Origin: Exserohilum rostratum
Taxonomy: Eukaryota > Ascomycota > Dothideomycetes > Pleosporales > Pleosporaceae
Length of the DNA: 64,000 nucleotides
NCBI GenBank assembly: GCA_026367775.1
Contig: CP111160.1
Coordinates: 124,001-188,000, forward strand
Direction: 5' to 3'
Made by a program: the position numbers and the translations under genes. Numbering within the stretch: the stretch's first letter is position 1; every line of letters begins with the position of its first letter. Under the pieces are notes generated by a model. It worked only from the letters and a program-made list of their open reading frames with translations. It had not been told where the DNA came from and ran no database searches. Positions 36,032 through 47,085 of this stretch are shown piece after piece.

Positions 36032-37247
36032 TTAGTATGTGTACTTGTACTCAACGTGGACCTTGAGGACACACGCCTCGTACTTGATGGGCTCAGGGAA
36101 GGGAGAAACGACAGCGGGAGAAGTCGACTGAGGAGGCTGAGCAGGGTAGCCACCGGAAACTGAGGCAATAACGGTGGCAGTGGGAGTTCCGCCGGAAACG
36201 GAGGCAGTAACGCTGCCACCGGGGGCACCACCGGTAACAGAGGCAGTAACGCTACCACCTGGGGCACCGCCAGTAACAGAGGCAGTAACGCTACCACCTG
36301 GGGCACCGCCAGTAACAGAGGCAGTAACGCTACCACCGGGGGCACCGCCGGTAACAGAGGCAGTAACGCTGCCACCGGGGGCACCGCCAGAAACGGAGGC
36401 AGTAACGCTGGCAGAGGCAGCAGGAGATGAGGGCGTGGGGACCGAAGAAGAGCTGGAAGCGCCGCACAGAGGGGCAGTGCCGGCAATCTTGGAGACAACC
36501 CACGACGAGGCTTCGTCGGTGTAGAGCTCAAAGTAGTTGAGGTGGTCGGCAACAACGTCACCGCCAGCGCAAACTGGGTCGCCGGCAGCGCAGTAGGAGC
36601 GGAGGACAGGAGCGTAGCGGCTCAGGCGGGCGAGATCGCCAGAGGAACGGGGGTTCTTCTGCTTGGTGGCACCGTCAAGAACGTTGTAGGGCTGGTTGGC
36701 AGTGTGCATGACATCTCCCCAGAGGAGGGCAGCGGCGACTATCTCAAGTTAGAACCAACTCAATTGAAATCAGGTCTCAATCAATCAGGAAATACTTACT
36801 GGCCTTGCCGGCAGGAGAAGTGCTGTCCAGACCGTTGGAGACAAAAGTGCAGCCACCAGGTCCACCAAGGACATCACCAACAACGTGGGCACCCTGGGAG
36901 TAACCGTTGACGACAATGTGGGTGCAAGGGCACTTTTGCTGGAAAGCGGTAATCTGAGCCATACCGTTGCGGGCACCCTCAGCAACCTGGGCGCAGTAGT
37001 CGCCACCGAGCGTAACATCGAACTGAATGTCCATGTAGTCGCAGGTCTTGCCGGCAGCGGTCAACTTGCCGCAGGTGGCCTCGACAAAGGGGAAAGTGCG
37101 GCCATCGCGGTAAGGAGCGTCGTTACCGCGAGCCATGAAGATGACTACATCGGAGCAGGCAGCGTCGAGCTTGGGGGGAGTGGTTTGCGCGGCGGCGAGG
37201 GCAGACAGGGCGCCCATGGCGAGGGTGTTGCGGATGGTGAAGGACAT
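36032..37247 (-). CDS. Secreted CE5 family esterase (cutinase / acetylxylan esterase-like) with repeat tail
   Basis: Two exons, 37247..36800 and 36738..36032; 384 aa. The signal peptide is SFTIRNTLAMGALSALAAAQ. The catalytic domain shows DVVIFMARGNDAPYRDGR, nucleophile HIVVNGYSQGAHVVGDVLGG, the Asp-loop YCAAGDPVCAGGD and the catalytic His in VVADHLNYFELY; cysteines fit the usual disulfides. The intron GTAAGT...GAGATAG joins GKA to IAAALLWGDVM. After about residue 280 comes a Ser/Thr/Gly/Pro-rich tail made of ~7 copies of a 13-residue unit (GGSVTASVTGGAP), then PEPIKYEACVLKVHVEYKYTY with no GPI signal or cellulose-binding module. It should hydrolyse cutin or acetylated xylan. The tail may be an O-glycosylated stalk (inference). 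Confidence 0.93.
36160..36425. repeat. 39-bp coding minisatellite in the CE5 esterase gene
   Basis: About seven head-to-tail copies of a 39-bp unit encoding GGSVTASVTGGAP. The two units between about 36245 and 36320 are nearly identical at the DNA level, showing recent copy-number change; edge units carry substitutions (SGGTP/TATVIA, SGGYP). The unit length is a multiple of three, so copy changes keep the frame. Confidence 0.88.
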
Positions 37248-38639
37248 GATTACGTATTAGGTGTATATGTTATTTGTTGTTGTTTTTTGTTTTTCTTTGA
37301 TACTGAACGAGTGTGATTGATAGTTGGATATATCAAACAAAAAAAGAGAGTAGAAACGATGGTCCTGGGGTAGGAGTAGTCGTTATCAACACATGACGGC
37401 GAAGGGCGACACAACGGGCCTTTAAGGAACACACTAAGATAGGCGTCCAAAAGAAATTTGATTCTGTTGGTTGTCCCTTGGCGAAGGCAAATCCTTCTTT
37501 GCTCCCCCCATTTCGCTTGCAACAACATGGCGTTTTGGTAGAGTGCGTATACGAGCTATGGCGTGGTTCCTATCCCCTTTGCCCTGCATGCCATCCCACC
37601 AGTTTGCTAGCGGGTGCCGACACCCGTTAGGTGATCTCCTGCCGGGGGGTTACTCAATGGAGAAGTCGATAAGAAGGACGCTGGTTTTTTCCAGTATGGT
37701 TGGTCCGTTAGCCCCAGGCATTCGTGCGTTTTGAGCGGCAAAACTGGACCACCGGGTATTCTTCGCGACAAGAGGGACCCACTGGGTGCCTGGTAGGAGC
37801 GTTGTTGTCTTGCCCGCCTTACCTCTGCTATCAGGTGCCGCTTTGCCGCGGGGCAGCCAGCTACTCAGCAACTCATTTCATCCCCCGGGGGCGATAACAA
37901 TCATGATGCTATTTTTGCATATGGATCGCCTCGTACCAACGAATATGGATTGCCTGGGGGCATGGCATGTGTCGAGGATTCCATTGCCCTGACTTGCCTA
38001 GTTCGAGGATTCTGTGGCGTTGACTTGGCTAGCTCTTAGGTCAGTTAGTTTTAGGTTATGCCAAGATACCGAACCGTCAAAAGAAAATTAAATATTACCC
38101 CGGCTTTGCACCATGTATGTCAGGTACACAGGAACCAGGAACCCTCGATCCTATGGAACCCCTGCAGTGTGCTTTGTGCAGATTGCTGACCTCAGCTCTG
38201 GGAATCCCCCATAACACATTCGTCCGCACGTGGTTTAGCTCTATCCACTTCGCCTCCGCGGCAAACACTATCTGAGTATGTCGTCCGAGAATTTTGCTTA
38301 AGGCGCTTGGTACTATTCCCGTAGCTTCCGGCGATCGACCTGCCAAAAAGCGTACACTGAGCATCTATGCGTTTCATGACAAAGTACTAGTACAGTGCTC
38401 GGGTATCATGCCACCTCAATTGTCACTTGTGCATACAGCATGGTCACCGTCTCAGCAAACTCTGCAGAGTGCTGCTCTCGTTATCACGATTTGCCACCGA
38501 TACGATATCAGCGCTGACATAATCCTATGGAACCTGGTGACGACTACGCGGAAGATCATCAGTAGATCTTAATCTTGATTCTTACTCATAGAGCAAATGT
38601 CTTACTTCTGAAAGGTTGAAAAGACGAAGAAAAATTCTG
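37248..38639. other. Intergenic region between tandem minus-strand genes
   Basis: 1.4 kb with the esterase promoter at the left and the 3' end of the DUF3500 gene at the right. It contains a 30-bp imperfect direct repeat (37972-38032). No credible gene. Confidence 0.5.
37972..38032. repeat. Two-copy 30-bp imperfect direct repeat
   Basis: Unit 1 37972-38001 and unit 2 38003-38032 both begin TCGAGGATTC and end TGACTTGSCTAG; 24 of 30 positions agree. Non-coding. Confidence 0.75.
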
Positions 38640-40006
38640 TTACTCCAGTTTTTCATGCTCCTCCCTAATAGCTTGTCCGTAGTCCCCCGCATTGGGTGTC
38701 CTCACAATCGTATGCGTATGGTACTTTGCTGGCTCCGTATTTGTCAAGAAGACACCAGAATGATGATCAAACTCCACCAAGATAACTGGACTCTGAATAC
38801 GAAAGTAGAACGCGTCATCGTCGCCAAACCCGCCAATCCAGCAGAAATACGTTTCGTCAAAGTGGTTCTTGATCTGTTGGAGCTTGAGCTCACGGGCCTT
38901 GGAAGGATGGTAGAGAAGGAACTCGTGGCATATTGATACGAGGAGGTCTTGTTGAGTGGAATTGAATGTGGAGACGAGCACGCCTTCATATGGCACGATG
39001 CGGTTATCGCGGAAGGCGCCGCAGCGATGACGCTGGTCGTCTGGCCCCCAAGTGTCGGTTATAAGCTCGTCGCGCTTGCTCGCGTCGTTGTTCGACTTGC
39101 CATAGACCTGCTTCATTCCGTCGTCTCTCATGTTCTTGAAAACCTGAGCCTTTTGTTGCTGCTCTGTACTCAGGCTCTGCATCAGCTTCAGACCTAGGTT
39201 GCCTTCCTTGTGGAGGATCTGGGTGCCTTTCCATTCCCCTTCGTCAATAATGTTTGGTTCTGCACCAGTGAAAGATGGGGTCATGACGACCTGAGACCCT
39301 TTGAAGAAGCATGCGATATCGAGATGGTGGCCGTATAGGAGCCAGCCCCACGGTGACGAGGCGGATGTAGAGGGCGTTCCGAACAAGAGGAAGTTGTACG
39401 AATATTTGTTCATGATGTTGGGAAGTTTGACAACCTCCCCTAGAAAATGGTTGATGCGCATAGCGGATAGTGCTTTTTGGTAGCCCTCGGAGGATAGTGA
39501 TGCTTCTATCACGGCGAGTATCGCCTGTGCAATGCTTTCGGGTACTTTTTGAGGTTAGTATAGTCTTTTGCTTCCCTATAATTTTTCTTACCTTCTTCGA
39601 GCCTCAACCCGAATGGTCTAAGTAAGAACTCCGGGTTACTCCATGCCCGCCATTCTCTTGCATTGATAGGATACGATAGCTTTTTTCTCTTGTCATCATC
39701 TAGGCCCTTCAATAATTGTTCTGCTTTTGCCACAGCAGCCCCTACGTCCGCGCCTTCATCGCGTGCTTCAAAGAGCCCTGGCCTCACATTGCCATCATTG
39801 GTAATACCTTTGTAAGGCTCCTCTAACAGCTTTTCCCATACTTTGGTCAAGTCATACAACCACGGTGGTGCGCGATTTTCTTGCATGGATTGGACATATT
39901 CGTAAATGTTTTGTTTCGCAGCGGTTGTGAAGCGCGGGCTGCCGAGATCCGGCAGATGTGCTCGAAAGCCAGCCGACGCTTGATCGAACGGGCTTTGCCC
40001 CTCCAT
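38640..40006 (-). CDS. DUF3500 family protein
   Basis: Two exons, 40006..39592 and 39544..38640; 439 aa. The intron (GTAAGA...CAAAAAG) joins LRPFGLRLEE to VPESIAQAILAVIEASLSS. Family features of DUF3500 are visible: INAREWRAWSNPEFLLRPFG, NFLLFGTPSTSASSPWGWLL, YGHHLDIACFF, VMTPSFTGAEPNIID and the C-terminal YHTHTIVRTPNAGDYGQAI with several histidines. A biochemical role is not established for this family; the GHHLD and HTH/DYG histidines suggest a metal or catalytic site (inference). No signal peptide is visible, so it is probably intracellular. Its codon usage is more AT-rich than that of neighbouring housekeeping genes. Confidence 0.87.
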
Positions 40007-41589
40007 CGTGTGTATGCAATACGGCTCCGGGCAAGTAACTTGCTTCTTTCAACACAACTGCCGGGTGAATGCTCCTCTTTGTTCCAAATGCCGTGGGCGC
40101 CTAGATACGGCCGTTCGGGTTCACGATACCCAGGGTTATGTGCCGTGAAAGAAGAAGACGGACAGATGGAATACGGCGACTCGTCAACTTCGAAATCTTG
40201 ATCATGCGATGTTTGGAGTAGCCGTGTGTCCTGGGTGGTCGCGAGAAGTCACCCCACATGCCTGCCCCTGGAACAATTAGCGCGGGGTACCAGGCCCCTC
40301 ATCGCGTAGCCACGGGACTGATGTCAGGTTGTGGGTTCATGGTATGTATGTACGTGTCGAGTAGCCAGATACTGATGGGCTAGTATTCGAAACTTTATGT
40401 ACGTGTATTGCCACTACCAATCACGTTGCAACGCAGACTAAATCAGCAAAAGCGCAATTCAAGCTCATGTTGTATGATTCTACCATTGCAATGTTCTTCT
40501 GCTTCTTCACCTGTTTGATTCGGATGCTTCGGAACGACTGGGGGTTGCCCAGGCTTTCCCACTTGTGCAACCCAAACATCAACAAAGAATCAACGCAGGT
40601 AGTTATGAGACGTATCCTTAAACAGCGGTGTGAGATGGAGGATGTTGCTAAAGCTTGAAGAATCATACATCCTTTTTGGGATACTAGACGGTGAGTTATG
40701 CCTGTACATACGTGATCCATGTTATAGCACTGCAAGTCTGAATACATGGGGCCGGTATTTTGGTAATTGACTTTGTACTGTTCCCGTGGGGGTGGAGTAG
40801 TACGTATTGTTAGAGCATTTCCCCGCATTATTGTGGACGTCCGAAGAAGTAACGAGCCCGTGTTGTGTGGAGAGTGATGATTTGGCCTAAAGACGCAGAC
40901 CCTGGGACGACTGTAAGCACAGCGCGGCACCTGGAAGTACTACGACGAAGTTAACCCCGAGACTTTTTGTTAAGATCGAGAGTGGTTGTGAGCCATCACA
41001 ACATAGACGGCCCCAAAAAAGACCCCGCAAATGCCGAAGTGCGCTTTGCCCGTGTGTCGGTGTCGGCGTCGGTGTAAGCGGTGGGGCCTATGACAAGAGC
41101 GAGACTAGGTACTGCCCCGCCGGCTGTGGGGTGTATGTTGTAGGGTAGAGCTGGCTGCAACAACAACTCCTGTTGTAATACAAGTGCTTTGGACTTGGAT
41201 AAATATTTAGCTTATTTCCACCATTTACTTCGTTCTAATTGCAAGGACGCGCTGATACATAGCCATCAGTCTACTACATAGTGTGACGATTCGCGCTTTT
41301 GCCACTCAGAACCGAGGACCCCGGCTAAGACATCATCCGGCGGTTTCCATATTAGGCGGCGTGTAGGATATCTCGGAGCTGTGGGGGACTGTGGGGTGAA
41401 CCTGGAAGAAAGTAGGACATTTAGATATCCTATAAGATCACGTGCAGGTAAGACCTGTGTGGACATACATTACATTATCGTCGACGACGACGCCTAACTT
41501 TTGTGGTCATCTCAAGCGCTTTCTTCACACCGCCACCTCACTGCCAACCGACTACGTGTAACCAGTCGAGCTCGTTCAAAACAAAAATC
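40007..41589. other. Divergent intergenic region, nothing coding seen
   Basis: 1.6 kb between the DUF3500 gene (-) and the monooxygenase (+). Contains a short GTCGGT-type tract near 41057-41078. A minus-strand frame at 40930-40421 has no supporting features. Confidence 0.45.
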
Positions 41590-42974
41590 ATGGCGGATCA
41601 ACTTAGGATAGCCATCGTTGGCGCAGGTATGTTTGAAACTTATGCTTGTACCCTCAGATCATATCCGCTAACGGCACATCAGGCATGGGAGGCCTCGCCG
41701 CAGCTCTCGCGCTCGCAAAAGCTGGACACAAGAACATTACGATATATGAAAATGCGCCCGGTATGGGCTTCGTAGGAGCAGGCATTCAGCTTGCACCAAA
41801 CATGGCTCGAATCCTCGACCGATTAGGTTGCTGGAGCCCAATCCGCGACGAAGCTGTCCAATGCGCAAACACATCAATTAGAGAAGGCTCAACAGACAAG
41901 GAGTTGGGATTCGTAGACCTCGGCTACGTCAAGGAAAAGTACGGATACCCACACATGGTTGGTCACCGAGCCAGTCTTGCAAATGGCTTGTACGAAGGCT
42001 GCAAGAAGGAAAGCGGTATTACATTCAGGCTGGGTTCCACCGTGTCAAACGTGCGCTTCGGGCCCCACCCCAAATTCACCGTCACCCCAGCCAGCGGCCA
42101 ACCATACGAAATTGAGTGCGATGTTCTTCTCGGAGCCGATGGTGTCAAGAGCTCCACACGCGTTGCAATGCTTAAAGAGCTGGGACATACCGGTGCTGCA
42201 CGTGACTCGGGTCAAGCTGCCTACCGTATCATGCTCGACCGCTCGCAAATGGAAAACGACCCTGAGTTGCTCAAGCTGATTGATTCCGACACGGTAACGC
42301 GCTGGATCGGCGAGAAAAGACACATTATCGCATACCCCATCCATAACCATAAGATCTACAACATCTCCACCGCTCAGCCAGACGTCAACTTTGCCGGCGC
42401 GCCAGATGCCCAGTATACGACAAAGGGAAGCAAGAAGGCCATGTTGGATGTCTACGGTGATTTCTGCCCAATGATTCAGCGCATGTTGAACTTGGTACCA
42501 GAAGGTGAAGTAGTCGAGTGGAAACTAAGGGTCCACGACCCATTGGTAACATGGGTACGCGGTACAGCCGCATTGGTAGGTGATGCGTGCCATCCCACAC
42601 TTCCCCACATGGCACAAGGCGCCGCGCAAGCCATTGAAGACGGTGCTGTCCTGGGTGTTGTACTAGCACCCAAGCGTGTCGCAGACGGCAAGCCAGAATC
42701 CATTGAGCGTGCGCTGCGCAGGTACGAGAAGCTGAGGAAACCACGGGCTGAAGCACTAGTGGAACTTGCGGCCGAAAACGGGCGCGAGATGCATCTGGGT
42801 GCTGGCAAGGCCAAGGAAGAGCGCGACAAGATTTTCGCCGCCATGAAGCAGGGTTCCGGCAAAGTCCCGGACCGATGGGCGGATGCTGACATACAAGCCC
42901 GCGTGTATGGTGTCGATGTTGTTGCTGAGGCAGAGGAGCTGTGTGCAAAGGAGGAAAATGGTCCCAAACTGTGA
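41590..42974 (+). CDS. FAD-dependent monooxygenase, salicylate hydroxylase-like
   Basis: Two exons, 41590..41626 and 41683..42974; 442 aa. The intron (GTATGT...ACATCAG) splits the FAD-binding GxGxxG: MADQLRIAIVGAG joins MGGLAAALALAKAG. Further class A flavoprotein hydroxylase motifs are CDVLLGADGVKSSTR (DG fingerprint) and VGDACHPTLPHMAQGAAQ (GD motif). GMGFVGAGIQLAPNMARIL is typical of salicylate/3-hydroxybenzoate hydroxylase-like fungal enzymes. It uses NAD(P)H and O2 to hydroxylate an aromatic acid; substrate not determinable. Neither a signal peptide nor PTS1 is present. Its 3' end faces an MFS transporter 325 bp away. Confidence 0.93.
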
Positions 42975-43299
42975 GAGCTCCTGTGATGAAATATTTGTAT
43001 CAAGTAAAAGTCTGACAAACTAGTGTATCTTAATCAAATCTCCTTGTACATTGTTGCTGCTTCCATGCTGCAGAAAATCCGTATTTCGGTTACATGAGTG
43101 AGTTCGATACAAGTAGCGGGCTACACGGCGCAGGAAAGTAGACTATAGAAGAGACAAGAATGGTGTTACATGTTCAAACCAGACCGAGCAACAAAATAAG
43201 ATTATACACAGTGAATGATTGTGAATGATTAGGGTTCGTTCATGAGATGGAAAACGGCCAGTATATTTCAATACTAGTACTCAAGTCTAAATTCTCCAT
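42975..43299. other. Convergent 3' region
   Basis: 325 bp between stop codons of the monooxygenase and MFS genes; nothing else seen. Confidence 0.5.
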
Positions 43300-44912
43300 T
43301 TACATACTCTCCGACATGACACCCCTCATCCTATACCCCTTCCAATGAGTAACGATAACAGGCAGCAAACTGACACCAACAAGAAGTGCTGTAGCAACTC
43401 CCGCACTATTCGCAATGCCCACATTCTCAAACATGGCCGGGAACCAGAAAGGACCCAAGAAGCCCCAGATCTGCCTCACAAACGTGATGAACACACCAAT
43501 GCTACCAGCCTCTTCTGGGTAACAGTCAACCGCATACGTAATCAAAACCGTAGTAACAATCTGGTTTCCTGCTGCGCCTATGCCCGCACCGATAATAGGC
43601 GTGACGTTCCACGTGCCTGGAGGAGCTTCCTGGATGCGCACCAGGAAAACGATTACACCACAGATACTCAGCAGAATACCAGCGTACGCGAGCCACAACC
43701 TGAACTCTGGCGCAGGACGCAACGGATGCATTTTCTTTGCCCGCCAGCGCATCCACAGGTCGCTAGAGTGTCCTCCAATCTGCTCTCCAATCACGGTCCC
43801 GATAATGATGCCCAGGAACTGGAGGCCGATTTGCTGGGCATTCAAATGAAACTTTACGACGAAGAGCTGCGGGATTTCGACGGTCATCAGGACAGAAGTC
43901 CAGAGGAAGACCATTGAGTAAGCGCATGCAGGAATGAGTACACAGGGGTACTTGAAGAGGCCGAGGGGAGACACGAATTCATATAGCGTCATTGGTGTAG
44001 TATCGATGCGTCGGAATTTCAGGTACATTTCCTTGTAAGCTGCGAAGCCGGATTGAGCATGCTGCGCGTTGTCGTGCCGCATGAAGCGTGTTTCGGGGCC
44101 GAATAGTGAGTACAGGATGAGTTGGGCGCCGTTGATCATGGCGAGGATCCAGTAGATCCAGCGGTACCCGATGTTGTATGTGACGAAGCCGAAAATGAGG
44201 GGCGCGAGGGGTATACCAAGTGTGATCATTACTGTCCACATGCCCATGTACTTTGCGCGCTCCTTACGGAAAAAAGTTTCAACGACTACGGCGCTGCCGA
44301 TGGCATTTGGAGGACAGATGAAGAAGGATTGGAAGGCGCGGCATATGGCCATTGCGGTGTAGGTTTGGCTTTTGGCACAGCCAATGGTGAAGACGAGACT
44401 TCCGGCTAGCGATATGATGAAGATGGGTCGTCGGCCGTATCGTGTGGACAGCGGTCGCCAGAATAACGGGCCGCCGCCCAAAACGGCGATTTGCAAGGAA
44501 GTAAGGTATGAGGCTTTTTGGATGCTGACACCAAGATCTTCGGATATCTCTTCGTAGGCTGGGATGATGGCGGAGGCGGGGAATGCGCACATCATGGCGT
44601 GGAAGGCGACGAAGAGCACGTTCATGATTTTCTGATTCTTGTCAGGAAGGGGTTCTAGCAAAAAGATATGATGAAGCTTACCTTCCATTGCGGCCAGTTG
44701 TATGGGTCCGCGGTGCCCATAGTGGGAAGGGGATCAAGATCGATTGTTCCATGACGCTCCAGCAGATACTGGCGATGTTCCTCAGAGAGGTGTGACGCTT
44801 CCTCCTTGTCGAGATAGGTGCCGTGAGTAGCAGCATGCTCGAGATCCTCGTTTTGTATCGCTCCACCAGACACGAGATCTTTTTCCTTTGCAACGTTTAT
44901 CGGATTTGCCAT
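43300..44912 (-). CDS. Major facilitator superfamily transporter (DHA1-like)
   Basis: Two exons, 44912..44682 and 44631..43300; 520 aa. Cytosolic N-terminus MANPINVAKEKDLVSGG is followed by the DPYNWPQWKKIMNV motif common to fungal drug:H+ antiporter-like MFS proteins. Twelve helices are expected; the loop 2-3 signature appears as RPLSTRYGRRPIFIIS, and helix 5 has GIPLAPLIFGFVTYNIGYRW. The intron (GTAAGC...AATCAG) lies exactly between the tail and helix 1. The start at 44912 is preferred over the longer open frame because MANPIN has conserved context and the upstream residues are not typical. The cargo is unknown; the adjacent monooxygenase suggests an aromatic compound (inference). Confidence 0.9.
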
Positions 44913-45707
44913 TTTGGCAGTTTCTGGGTCATACAGAAGAACAAGAGAAATGAAGGGAGCAAGAGATAGACCCAAGCAACTCCCAGCGCACTCTGGTCAG
45001 TGGCAGCTCCATAGCTATTTATTCTCTATTTGCCGCTGGCACTTCCCGTGAGTAAATATTCCTGCGGAGACCCCAGTGGAGACCCCAGATGCAGGATCCA
45101 TTGGTGGAGCCGCGACCCATGGGGCTCCAAAGCGAGAATTTTGAGCTACCGTCATTGATTGTCGTTGCTAGCTGTCACTATCTCACTGACTGGGACGCGG
45201 CTAGTATACTCGGCAACGGCTGGTTCCATGCTTGAATTCAGTGCGGAACACTGTTGAACGAGCCGGTGGGCCTGGGGGACGGTTAGTGGATAACGGCACC
45301 GGGTCATTAGGCGACTTGAGAAGAGCTTCTCCTTGACCCGCACATCTCTAAGACTTCTAGAGATTTTCGGTTCCATGTGTTCTGGTCTATCATTTCCTTC
45401 GTAGTACTGGCAAGACATGCTCAAGCTTTACCAAAAAGCTTGGTTGGAGAACGGATGTTTGCGGCCTGACAACCATCCGCGCCTCTCGTGGCGAAAGGCA
45501 TCCCACTATTTTGCCGCTTGTACCAATGCAAAGGCTGATTGGTTCTTGCTTCTCGTAGCATGACGCCAAAGGAAACTGGAGTGCGACGAGCGACTTGGCG
45601 GGGTAACAGGAGACGGCAATCGTTACCAGCAAAGACAGTGGGTCGACAGCATTAGTGCGCGGAGGTCGTTCCGCTATCCACTATTTTTTGAATCAACGGC
45701 CTAGAGT
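44913..45707. other. MFS promoter and intergenic region
   Basis: Non-coding. A short near-repeat CTGCGGAGACCCCAGTGGAGACCCCAG occurs at about 45062-45088. No gene seen. Confidence 0.45.
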
Positions 45708-46405
45708 TCAAGCGAAGCGAGCTGTCGTCCGGTCCGGGCATTGATCTTGGAAGGAAAAAGAAACGTTTGAGAATGGGGAAACACCTGTCGTGATTGTGTG
45801 GTGAGTTACAGCAAACGATGGATGCATTATGCGAACAAACTTATCTGTTGACAGCAGTAATTCATTTTCGCACTCTAAGTGCCTCACACTACCTCCGCGG
45901 AACATTCTTGCACCGACAGTCTGATTACTCATATCTCCAAGTATCTTTGTCATCACCTCAAGTTCACAGGCACCTCCAGAATGTCCCACCAAACATGTCG
46001 CTCCTTGCTTTGCGTAGAGTTGGCAGCACATCTCATGTGTGCTCCAGTATGGAAACCAATCATGTCCCCATACCACTGTATGCCCAATGCACCCTCAGTC
46101 ATGGCCTCGCGCATCTCGGCACAAACCCGGCCTAGGAGCTCATCGTAAAGCACCCGACGTATGTAACTTGCCCTTAATATTTCGATGTCAATACCAAGGT
46201 CTTTGTCGGTACCGGCCGCAAGGGTGATGTTCCTCTGGCCAGGAGGGACTGGATCCCGTAGAGGAGCAGATTCAGACCATTGTAGGGATGGATCAAGCGA
46301 GTATGGTGTTTTGAGCTGGTTGTGCAGGTTGTATGCGACTTTGACGTATGGTTTTGTGTAGTCTAGGGTATGCTGGGTGCGGACAAGGATGTATGCTGTA
46401 GGCAT
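45708..46405 (-). CDS. Hypothetical protein, doubtful two-exon model
   Basis: The minus-strand frame 46405..45953 encodes about 150 residues starting MPTAYILVRTQHTLDYTKP with ordinary composition (GIQWYGDMIGFHTGAHMRC). A possible splice from 45957 to 45906 (donor GTGATG, acceptor GCAAG, both weak) would join it to a second frame ending at 45708 for 215 aa, and phase is kept. No family is recognised. It may be an unspliced short protein, or non-coding. Confidence 0.33.
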
Positions 46406-47000
46406 GTTGCATGCGATGGGAGAGCTGAATGGTTGAGACCAGAAGAGTGTATATTTGGGTATGGGTACTTATAGAAAACTGGGGGTTTGTCAATGGAACC
46501 ATAAAAGAAGCTTGCTGTTTGAGCAACAGGCAAGCAAACTGGCACTCTGGAATGTCGGAGCTGCTGCGTACGGATTCTGCTGAGACATGAGCTTGTCTAA
46601 TGATATCAGCGACCATGGTATCTAGGTATGAGTGTTATGAGCAACATGGATGAGCAAAGAGTCATTCGAATCCACCAGCATATCTGCTACGTCGCCATGA
46701 GTCCTCCTATTCTACACCCCGCCTCGAATTACGACCGACGTGTACAACTCCAATGCTCTTCTCTAATATCCTTTTCAATTGTATTTATTTTACTCGGGGT
46801 TCATCGCATTCTGATCATTTGTGGGGTTGGGAAGCGTGTATTTGCGTGCCGTGAAAGCTTTGCGCAAGTCGTGATTGCTGTTACGTAGAAATACGTCGGT
46901 GGTTCCCTGTACCTGGTGACTATTTGCGCCTCATTCTCTGCTGGGGGCTATTGTAAGTCATGAAAGGTATTATCTCGCCGTTAGCCCATCAGTATCAAAG
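46406..47000. other. Intergenic region upstream of the tRNA
   Basis: 595 bp, no coding signal. Confidence 0.45.
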
Positions 47001-47085
47001 GCTGCAATGGTCTAGTGGTATGACATTCGCCTCACACGCTACGTGCGTGCGCGAAGGGTCCCGAGTTCAAACCTCGGTTGCAGTA
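47001..47085 (+). tRNA. tRNA-Val (anticodon CAC) with 13-nt intron
   Basis: Acceptor stem GCTGCAA (47001-47007) pairs with TTGCAGT (47078-47084; the first pair is G-U), discriminator A at 47085. The D arm is GTC...GAC (47010-47024) with A-box TGGTCTAGTGGT. The anticodon stem TTCGC/GCGAA (47026-47030, 47051-47055) encloses CTCACA, with anticodon CAC at 47033-47035, a probable intron at 47037-47049, and C at 47050. T arm CCGAG-TTCAAAC-CTCGG (47061-47077). A T-rich stretch with TTTTT follows as RNA polymerase III terminator. It decodes GTG. Confidence 0.93.

Noticed and set aside
36174..36524. Plus-strand frame TEAVTLPPGAPPV... across the esterase repeat
   Set aside because: It exists only because the 39-bp repeat is open on both strands; it is the antisense of a secreted enzyme tail.
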